Source: Corynebacterium flavescens (GTDB taxonomy: Bacteria > Actinomycetota > Actinomycetes > Mycobacteriales > Mycobacteriaceae). From it: a stretch of DNA of 64,000 nt. The notes below the pieces were generated by a model, which worked only from the letters and a program-made list of their open reading frames with translations, was not told the origin of the DNA and made no database searches. The DNA lies in NCBI RefSeq assembly GCF_008693105.1, contig NZ_VXKK01000009.1, positions 80,966 to 144,965 on the forward strand. Reading direction: 5' to 3'. Shown in pieces: positions 43,828-50,199 of the stretch (position 1 is its first letter; each line of letters opens with the position of its first letter). A program made the translations under genes and the position numbers.

Positions 43828-45312
43828 GTGACCACAGTTATCCCGCACATTATCAAGGGCCAAGAAGTCTCCGAATCCGCGAGCTTTTCCCCGGTGTTCA
43901 ACCCGGCTACCGGTGAGGAAACCGCACAGCTTGCCGTGGCCGATTCGGCCACGGTGGCAGATGCCGTCGCCAAGGCGCAGGAAGCGTTGCCGGCCTGGCG
44001 TTCTACGGGGCTGGCCAAGCGCGCGGATGTGTTCTTCAAGTTGCGTGAGATCATCACCTCGCGCCAGTCCGAGCTCGCGGAGATCATTTCCCTCGAACAC
44101 GGCAAGGTGCCCTCCGATGCGGCTGGTGAGATTGCCCGCGGCCTCGAAAACGTCGAGTTCTGCGCCGGCCTTCTGCACCACATGAAGGGCGAGTACCTCG
44201 AGCAGGCCGCCACCGGCATCAACGTCCACCAGGTGCGTCAGCCTGTCGGCGTCGTCGCGTGCATTACCCCCTTCAACTTCCCGGCCATGGTTCCGCTGTG
44301 GATGGTCACCGCGGCCATCGCCGCTGGTAACACCGTCATTCTCAAACCTAGCGAGCGCGATCCTTCCGCCGCCAACTGGATTGTCAAGGCCTTCCACGAG
44401 GCCGGCCTGCCCGAGGGCGTGTTGAACCTCGTGCACGGCGGCAAAGACACCGTCGAGGCCCTCATCGAGGCCCCGCAGGTCAAGGCGGTCAGCTTCGTCG
44501 GTTCCACACCCATTGCCAAGTCCATCTACGAGCGTGCCACCGCGCTGGGCAAGCGCTGCCAGGCGCTTGGCGGCGCGAAGAACCACATGGTCGTCATGCC
44601 GGACGCGGACTTGGATGCGGCTGCTGACGCCGCCATTTCCGCCGGCTTCGGCTCCGCGGGCGAGCGCTGCATGGCCGTCTCCGTCGTCGTTCCCGTCGGT
44701 GACATCGCCGATGAGCTGGTGGCAAAGATCCGTGAGCGCATCGCCGACATCAAGGTCGGTCCCGGTACCGATCCGCAGGCAGAGATGGGGCCGGTTATCA
44801 CCGCCCAGGCCAAGGAGCGCATTGAGGGCTTCATCGCCGGCGCCGAGGAGTCCGGTGCCAGCGTGCTTGTCGACGGCCGCAAGGCCGACCTTCCCACCTC
44901 CGGCTACTTCATTGGTCCCACGCTTGTCGACGACGTTGTTCCCGGCATGCCCGTCTACGACGAGGAGATCTTCGGACCAGTCCTCGCTGTCGCCCGCGTG
45001 GATACCTTCGACGCGGCGGTCGAGCTCATCAACTCCAACCGCTATGCCAACGGCACCGCCGTATTCACCCGCGACGGCCGCACCGCCCGCGAGTTCGAGT
45101 TCAACATCGAGGTAGGCATGGTGGGCATCAACGTCCCCATCCCAGTGCCCATCGGTGCCTTCTCCTTCGGCGGCTGGAAGGATTCGCTCTTCGGCGATAC
45201 CCACATCTACGGCCCCGAGGCCTTCAACTTCTACACCCGCCGCAAGGTTGTCACCGAGCGCTGGCCTCTGCCCAGCGAGTCCCAGGTCAACCTCGGCTTC
45301 CCCACTCACTAA
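43828..45312 (+). CDS. mmsA: CoA-acylating (methyl)malonate-semialdehyde dehydrogenase
   Basis: Two GTG starts are possible (43822 and 43828); 43828 lies 7 nt after GAGAGGA and is preferred. The 494-residue ALDH-fold protein shows CITPFNFPAM, K-P-S-E-R-D-P-S, G-S-T-P-I-A and the catalytic Cys in GSAGERCMA, the arrangement of MmsA rather than typical ALDH. It oxidises methylmalonate or malonate semialdehyde to propionyl-CoA or acetyl-CoA with NAD and CoA. Paired with an omega-aminotransferase 17 nt downstream, it would complete beta-alanine breakdown: beta-alanine to malonate semialdehyde to acetyl-CoA. Confidence 0.9.
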   Translation: MTTVIPHIIKGQEVSESASFSPVFNPATGEETAQLAVADSATVADAVAKAQEALPAWRSTGLAKRADVFFKLREIITSRQSELAEIISLEHGKVPSDAAGEIARGLENVEFCAGLLHHMKGEYLEQAATGINVHQVRQPVGVVACITPFNFPAMVPLWMVTAAIAAGNTVILKPSERDPSAANWIVKAFHEAGLPEGVLNLVHGGKDTVEALIEAPQVKAVSFVGSTPIAKSIYERATALGKRCQALGGAKNHMVVMPDADLDAAADAAISAGFGSAGERCMAVSVVVPVGDIADELVAKIRERIADIKVGPGTDPQAEMGPVITAQAKERIEGFIAGAEESGASVLVDGRKADLPTSGYFIGPTLVDDVVPGMPVYDEEIFGPVLAVARVDTFDAAVELINSNRYANGTAVFTRDGRTAREFEFNIEVGMVGINVPIPVPIGAFSFGGWKDSLFGDTHIYGPEAFNFYTRRKVVTERWPLPSESQVNLGFPTH

Positions 45313-45329
45313 AGCAACGGAGAATAACA

Positions 45330-46628
45330 ATGGACGGCAACGTTTTCCACTCCTGGTCGGCACAAGACCTCATTGACCCCATCGACGTCGTATCCGGCAG
45401 CGGCGCCACCTTCCAGGACCGCGCTGGCAAGAGCTACTTGGACTTCGCGGCGCAGCTGGTCAACCTCAACCTGGGCCACCAGCACCCGCGGCTTATCCAG
45501 GCCATTCACGAGCAGGCCGACAAGCTCTCCACCATCGCGCCCGCCTTCCACAATGACACCCGCTCGCAGCTCGCCAGCCTCATCGTTGATGCGGTCGGGG
45601 AGAATTACGGCTCCGTCTTCTTCACCAATGGTGGCGCGGATGCCAACGAGAACGCGGTGCGTATGGCGCGCGGCTACACCGGACGTCAGAAGGTCATGTC
45701 CACATACCGCTCCTATCACGGTGCCACTACCACCGCTATTACCCTGACCGGTGATCCGCGGCGCTGGAATAACGAGCCTGGCGACGGCGGCGTCGTCCAT
45801 TTCTTCGGCCCCTACTGCTACCGTTCGCCCTTCTGGGCCACCACGGAGCAGGAGGAATGCGAGCGCGCGCTTAAGCACCTCGAGGATCAGATCATCTTGG
45901 AAGGCGCGAATACCATCGCCGCCATCATCCTAGAGACGGTCGTCGGCACCAACGGCATCCTCGTCCCGCCAGAGGGCTACCTGCCTGGCGTGCGTGCGTT
46001 GTGTGATAAGTACGGAATTGTCTACATCGCCGACGAGGTCATGGCCGGCTTCGGCCGCACGGGCGAGCTCTTTGCCTACCAGAACTTCGACGTCACCCCG
46101 GATCTCATCACCTTTGCCAAGGGCGTCAACTCCGGCTACGTGCCCCTCGGCGGCGTCATCTTGTCCCGCGAGATCCAGAAAACCTGGTCCACCACGCCTT
46201 ATAACGGCGGCCTGACCTACTCTGGACACCCGCTGGCCTGCGCTCCCGGCGTTGCTACCTTCGAGGTATTCAAGGAAGAGAAGATCCTCGAGCACGTGAA
46301 GGACCTGGGTGAGCGCGTTGTGCGCCCGCGCCTAGAGGCCATCCGCGATAAGTACGACATCGTCGGCGAGGTCCGCGGCCTGGGCCTGTTCTGGGCCATT
46401 GAGTTTGTCAAGGACAAGCAGACCCGCGAGCCTCTCGTGGCCTTCAACGCCTCCGGTGCGGACGCCGCGCCCATCACGCAGTTCTCCGCATACTGCAAGG
46501 AGCACGGCGTGTGGCCCTTCGTCCACGGCAACCGGGCGCACATCACCCCGCCGCTCATCATCACCGAAGACGAGCTCAACCGCGGGCTCGATGTCTACGA
46601 GGAGGCCATCGCCTCGCTCGCTGCCTAA
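45330..46628 (+). CDS. Class III omega-amino-acid (beta-alanine type) aminotransferase
   Basis: The 432-residue PLP enzyme has the class III pattern: FTNGGADANENAVRMAR, the YRSYHGAT segment, and I-A-D-E-V-M-A-G-F-G-R-T with the PLP Asp. The catalytic Lys lies in FAKGVNSGYVPLGG, followed by the CAPGVATFE region. It transfers an amino group from an omega-amino acid to pyruvate or 2-oxoglutarate. Co-transcription with the semialdehyde dehydrogenase supports beta-alanine or 3-aminoisobutyrate as substrate. The ribosome site CGGAGAA is 6 nt before ATG. It is the last gene of the operon; a short copy of the intergenic repeat follows. Confidence 0.87.
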   Translation: MDGNVFHSWSAQDLIDPIDVVSGSGATFQDRAGKSYLDFAAQLVNLNLGHQHPRLIQAIHEQADKLSTIAPAFHNDTRSQLASLIVDAVGENYGSVFFTNGGADANENAVRMARGYTGRQKVMSTYRSYHGATTTAITLTGDPRRWNNEPGDGGVVHFFGPYCYRSPFWATTEQEECERALKHLEDQIILEGANTIAAIILETVVGTNGILVPPEGYLPGVRALCDKYGIVYIADEVMAGFGRTGELFAYQNFDVTPDLITFAKGVNSGYVPLGGVILSREIQKTWSTTPYNGGLTYSGHPLACAPGVATFEVFKEEKILEHVKDLGERVVRPRLEAIRDKYDIVGEVRGLGLFWAIEFVKDKQTREPLVAFNASGADAAPITQFSAYCKEHGVWPFVHGNRAHITPPLIITEDELNRGLDVYEEAIASLAA

Positions 46629-46631
46629 GAG

Positions 46632-46673
46632 ATCAACTGCTTTCCTGGGGCCCTATTCACCGTCAACACGGCA
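46632..46673. repeat. Intergenic repeat, shortened copy 3
   Basis: GATCAACTGC and GGGGCCCTATTCACCGTC-AACACGG match the two halves of copy 2 (GTGTTAACTGC, GGGCCCACTATTTACCGTGAACACGG), but the inner stem is deleted. A 6-bp TTCACC / GGTGAA stem also forms here. Confidence 0.45.
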
Positions 46674-46696
46674 TAGGTGAAAGACCTTAATAGCTG

Positions 46697-47521
46697 CTAG
46701 CGCAGGGACTGGGCCATGGTGTCGTAGTAGTAGAGTCCATCGCTGCCTTGGTAGCAGTTGGTTACCTGGATTGGCTGCATGTCGCTGTTTTGCGTACAGC
46801 CAGAGAAGTTTCCAAAGGGACCCACAGTGCGCCACTCCATTTGCGGTCCGCCGCTTTGGACTTCAGGGGCCTGGGGAGCTTGCTGCTGAACGGGCTCTTC
46901 CGGCACTGCAGGGGCTGGCTCCGGTGTGGCGGTGGGGGTCGGTCGCGGCGATGACTTCTTAGTGGTGGTCGTGGATGTGGGGCGCGGGGGCTCGACATCG
47001 AGCGTGGGCACGGAGGTGACAGGGAAAGAGGGCAAAGAAAGCTTTTCGACGCTGTCCGGGTTGTCCTTGGCAATGCTGTACAGGTAGGCATACTCGGAGA
47101 CATCCACCGGATCACCCAGTGCGGCTGTGAGCTCCTCTTTGCTGAGCTCCTTGTTGTCATCAGCATCTATCGACGAGGCTTTGATGCCGAGATCCTTCCC
47201 GCTCTCGATCTTGAGAATTTCCACGGAATCAGTGCTGTCGATGGTGGGGCAGAAAGTCCGCGTGTAGTAGCTGCTGGGTGCACTCAACCTAACTGCGGGA
47301 TCGCTTTACTCACCATACTTTTGCTCCAGGGTGGTATGCGTCCGCTTGAGATTAGCCAGAACATCGGGGTCCATGGCGCACCAGTCATCGGGGATGTCAT
47401 AGAAAGCGCGGGCTGCCGAGGATGTTGCTGCCTCCTTCGCGGATTCCTCGCCCGAGCAGGCGCTAAGCGCGAACGCGGGTAGAGCAAGTGCAAGTATGGC
47501 GAAGCGGGCGCTGCGGCGCAT
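46697..47521 (-). pseudogene. Lipoprotein gene interrupted by an in-frame TAA
   Basis: Residues 1-71 (47521-47309) are a signal peptide with lipobox L-S-A-C (Cys 22), then D-D-W-C-A-M-D-P-D-V-L-A-N-L. A TAA at 47306-47308 then stops the frame. The same frame goes on without break from TAA+1 codon to 46697, giving S-D-P-A-V-R, then SAPSSYYTRTFCPTID, a Pro/Thr-rich linker and a small Cys-containing C-terminal domain. The second part alone has no start better than TTG 47287 and no signal. Together they make one secreted protein of about 274 residues. A single base change to a sense codon would restore it. Its family was not recognised. Confidence 0.72.
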
Positions 47522-47738
47522 GAGAGACCTCTTAGGGATAGGGAGTCAAAGAAAAAGCCGGACAGGGCGCTAAGGCGGGAGAGAGGCGCCTGGAGTCAGG
47601 CCCTTTAAGGCTGTAGGAGATTATAAAGGAATCATTAGAATTTCTTTTGCTAAATCTTAAACCGGTTGGTTCTTATACCCCTAAAGGGTCCTTGCATGTC
47701 TTGGGTAGCGCGGGGTGGGGCCCGGGAATGAGTTTCCT

Positions 47739-47803
47739 CGGTGTTAACTGCAAGCAGTGGCCCAGTTTTTCAATCTAGGGCCCACTATTTACCGTGAACA
47801 CGG
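47739..47803 (-). repeat. Palindromic intergenic repeat, copy 2
   Basis: The outer stem CGGTGTTAAC / GTGAACACGG and the inner AGTGGCCC / GGGCCCACT pairing keep the same shape as copy 1 (2274-2339), although several stem bases differ. It lies 77-80 nt downstream of tRNA-Ser(GGA) when read on the minus strand. The rest of 47522-47738 holds no gene, only a probable minus-strand -10 (TATAAT, 47620-47625) for the broken lipoprotein gene. Confidence 0.65.
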
Positions 47804-47834
47804 CGCGGACCTCGAAAAACTCCACGGATAGCAA

Positions 47835-47874
47835 AAGTCTCGAGCACCGTTCTAAGGACGATGTCTCGAGACTT
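47835..47874 (-). terminator. Terminator of tRNA-Ser(GGA)
   Basis: A perfect 10-bp stem AAGTCTCGAG / CTCGAGACTT lies 9 nt beyond the tRNA. On the minus strand it ends in TTTT. Confidence 0.75.
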
Positions 47875-47882
47875 CACAATGG

Positions 47883-47968
47883 CGGAGGATAGGGGATTTG
47901 AACCCCTGAGGGATGTGACTCCCGCACGCGTTCCAGGCGTGTGACATAGGCCGCTAGTCGAATCCTCC
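47883..47968 (-). tRNA. tRNA-Ser (anticodon GGA)
   Basis: The 86-nt class II tRNA has acceptor GGAGGAT / ATCCTCC and anticodon stem CACGC / GCGTG around CTGGAAC, giving GGA. It has a long variable arm and discriminator G. CCA is encoded at 47880-47882 on the minus strand. Confidence 0.97.
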
Positions 47969-48129
47969 GAGAAGAAACTTTAGCAGTGCTGGCAATTGGA
48001 ATGCTAATCGGCAGGTCAGAGCGCATTCTGGGAAGGCGGCTTAACGTGAGTGGGTGGAGAGCGGCGTCCAGGCGGAGCCCAGCCGGTGGCGGGGCTGTGG
48101 CGAGGCGGTGAGGAGCTAGAGGGGCGCAT

Positions 48130-48159
48130 TTGAACAAAGCACAAGAGTCGGGCTAAGGT
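48130..48159 (+). promoter_or_regulatory. Promoter of the SRP RNA
   Basis: TTGAAC and TAAGGT are separated by 18 bases. Transcription would start at about 48165, the predicted 5' end of the RNA. Confidence 0.4.
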
Positions 48160-48164
48160 GAGGG

Positions 48165-48258
48165 GCAGGATTCCACGTGGCGTCCATCCTCTGAACTCCC
48201 CCAGGGCAGGAATGCAGCAAGGGTCAGGAGGCTCTGGCGGGTACGTGGGGTCCGTTTT
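48165..48258 (+). ncRNA. ffs: Small signal recognition particle RNA (4.5S type)
   Basis: The core CCAGGGCAGGAATGCAGCAA has the GGAA tetraloop region and the conserved GCAGCA stretch of domain IV, where Ffh binds. Flanks pair into one long hairpin: GGATTCCACGT with ACGTGGGGTCC, and further CCTC / GAGG type pairs. A T-rich tail (TCCGTTTTACGTTTT) follows. The ends are estimated from the pairing. Together with Ffh (not in this window) it targets membrane proteins co-translationally. It sits between tRNA-Ser and aspT. Confidence 0.88.
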
Positions 48259-48351
48259 ACGTTTTAGGCTTCCGGGGTGGAGCGTTTGGCGAGCGAACCT
48301 ACTACACTGGCTCTCCGAATGTCCGAAACTCTTTGGAAGGTACACGCCGAG

Positions 48352-49623
48352 ATGTCGCTTCTTAACATGGAAAAGTCCGAGCAAGCCGAGCTGGCGGCGC
48401 AAGTCCGCAAGGATTACGCCGAGCTTAAGGCCAAGGGCCTGAAGCTCGATCTGACCCGCGGGAAGCCGAGCCGCTCGCAGCTCAACCTCTCCAATGACTT
48501 TCTGGAGCTGCCAGGTGCCACCAACTACACGGATGCTGCTGGCAACGATCTCCGCAACTACGGCAACCTCGAGGGCATCAAGGAGCTGCGCACCTTGTGG
48601 GGCCGGCTCATCAACGTTGATCCGGAACTGCTGCTGGCGGGGGATTCTTCCTCCCTCAACATCATGTTCGATCTCATCTCCTGGTCCTACGCCTTTGGCA
48701 ACAATGATTCGGACCGCCCGTGGCGGGAAGAGGAGAAGGTCAAGTGGATCTGCCCGGTTCCGGGCTATGACCGCCACTTCTCCATCACGGAGCGCTTCGG
48801 TTTTGAGATGATTACGGTGCCCATGTTGGAGGACGGCCCCGATGTGGCCGCCATCAAGGAATTGGTGCTGGACCCGCAGGTCAAGGGCATGTGGCTGGTG
48901 CCTATGTTCTCCAACCCCACGGGAGTGACCATCTCCGAGTCCGTCGCGCGCGAGCTCGCCGCCATGGAGACTGCGGCCCCGGACTTCCGCATCGTGTGGG
49001 ATAACGCCTATGCCGTCCACATCTTGGGAGATGAGTTCCCCAAGGTGCTGCCCATCGTGGACATCGCCGCAGAGGCCGAGCACCCCAACCGCTTCTGGGC
49101 CATGTCTTCGACCTCGAAGATTACCTTCGCGGGCTCCGGCGTTGCCTTCTTCGCGTCCTCGCGCGCGAACCTGGATTGGTACCTCTCCATTGCCGGCATT
49201 CGCGGCATTGGCCCGAATAAGATCAACCAGTTCGCCCACTACGAGTTCTTTGGGTCCTCCGAGGGCGTGCGGGCTGTCATGCGCCGGCATGCAGCACTGC
49301 TGGCGCCGAAGTTCTCCGCCGTCGAGCGCATCCTTAACAACCGCCTTGGTGAGTATCAGGTGGCCAAGTGGACGGAGCCGGAGGGCGGCTACTTCATCTC
49401 CCTCGACGTCATCGACGGCACTGCCACCCGCGTCTGGGAGCTGGCCAAGGAGGCAGGCATCGTCTTGACCAAGGCGGGCGCCTCCTACCCTTATGGCAAG
49501 GATGACAACGACCGCAATATCCGCCTCGCACCCTCCTTGCCCCCGCAGGAAGAGGTGGAGACGGCCATGGACGGCGTCGCTACCTGCGTGCTCCTGGCGG
49601 CTCTGGAGAAGCTGGGGGTCTAG
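48352..49623 (+). CDS. aspT: Aspartate aminotransferase AspT (class Ic)
   Basis: The start is ATG 48352 with GGAAGG 11 nt upstream; earlier in-frame GTG 48277 and ATG 48319 lack ribosome sites and GTG 48277 lies just after the ffs end. The 423-residue protein matches corynebacterial AspT closely: KLDLTRGKPS, GDSSSLNIMFD, C-P-V-P-G-Y-D-R-H-F, N-P-T-G, D-N-A-Y-A-V-H and the Lys-containing S-S-T-S-K-I-T-F-A-G-S-G PLP site. It makes aspartate from oxaloacetate and glutamate. Right after its TAG, the same frame continues as a second protein (see next feature). Confidence 0.93.
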   Translation: MSLLNMEKSEQAELAAQVRKDYAELKAKGLKLDLTRGKPSRSQLNLSNDFLELPGATNYTDAAGNDLRNYGNLEGIKELRTLWGRLINVDPELLLAGDSSSLNIMFDLISWSYAFGNNDSDRPWREEEKVKWICPVPGYDRHFSITERFGFEMITVPMLEDGPDVAAIKELVLDPQVKGMWLVPMFSNPTGVTISESVARELAAMETAAPDFRIVWDNAYAVHILGDEFPKVLPIVDIAAEAEHPNRFWAMSSTSKITFAGSGVAFFASSRANLDWYLSIAGIRGIGPNKINQFAHYEFFGSSEGVRAVMRRHAALLAPKFSAVERILNNRLGEYQVAKWTEPEGGYFISLDVIDGTATRVWELAKEAGIVLTKAGASYPYGKDDNDRNIRLAPSLPPQEEVETAMDGVATCVLLAALEKLGV

Positions 49624-49692
49624 GCCATCAACCGCGCGGAGACTACCTTTTGGCTTTCGCAGTGCATCCCCGCCCCGCTGAGTTTTGAGCAG

Positions 49693-50169
49693 GTGGGCGG
49701 CCGCGAACTGGGCCTGGCCGCGCTCGATGGCGGCCAATCGCTGGCCGTCACCACCGCCTTTGCTGATGTCGATACCGGCCTGCAGCACGCCGAGCAAGGC
49801 ATCGATGTGCGCTGCGAGCTCCTCGCGGTAGCGCGTGCGAGCCAAGAGGACGTGGCCACCGCGGTCAACGCTGCCGCCGATATGCTCGAGCGTGCGGGCG
49901 GGGTACTGCCTGCCCAGCCGGGGGTGTTGCTGCCGGGTTGTGTCGACGTCGCCAAGCATGGCGTCCACCACGGCCTGCTCATCGTGCCCTACCTGTGGGG
50001 CGGGCAGACGCCGCAGGTGGCGGAGGAGAAGCGCCTGACGCTGGTGTGTCAGCTGCTGATGCTGACGGATTCCGAGTATGCCTATGCCGTCGAGGAGGGC
50101 GTGGGTGCCTTCCAGGAGGCGGTGGCTGAGCAGGGCATTGACCTGCTGGATTGGTCGCGGGAGGGTTAG
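49693..50169 (+). CDS. SUFU-like (suppressor of fused) domain protein with unclear start
   Basis: The 158-residue frame from GTG 49693 carries a SUFU-like fold: G-V-L-L-P-G-C, H-H-G-L-L-I-V-P-Y-L-W-G and the ending L-T-D-S-E-Y-A-Y-A-V-E-E-G, typical of the family. Codons just before it (49639-49692; E-T-T-F-W-L-S-Q-C-I-P-A-P-L-S-F-E-Q) look coding, but there is no ATG, GTG or TTG between them and the aspT TAG at 49621. The start is therefore doubtful: it is GTG 49693 with a lost N-terminus, or translation begins at a rare codon or by stop read-through. The role of bacterial SUFU domains is unknown. Confidence 0.65.
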   Translation: MGGRELGLAALDGGQSLAVTTAFADVDTGLQHAEQGIDVRCELLAVARASQEDVATAVNAAADMLERAGGVLPAQPGVLLPGCVDVAKHGVHHGLLIVPYLWGGQTPQVAEEKRLTLVCQLLMLTDSEYAYAVEEGVGAFQEAVAEQGIDLLDWSREG

Positions 50170-50199
50170 CCTCAGCCGGAGGCGGTAGACTGCTACATC

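Noticed and set aside
43705..45363. 552-codon minus-strand frame opposite mmsA
   Set aside because: High-GC shadow of the dehydrogenase gene; no motif or start signal. The same applies to the minus-strand frames at 35197-36471 and 38904-40358.
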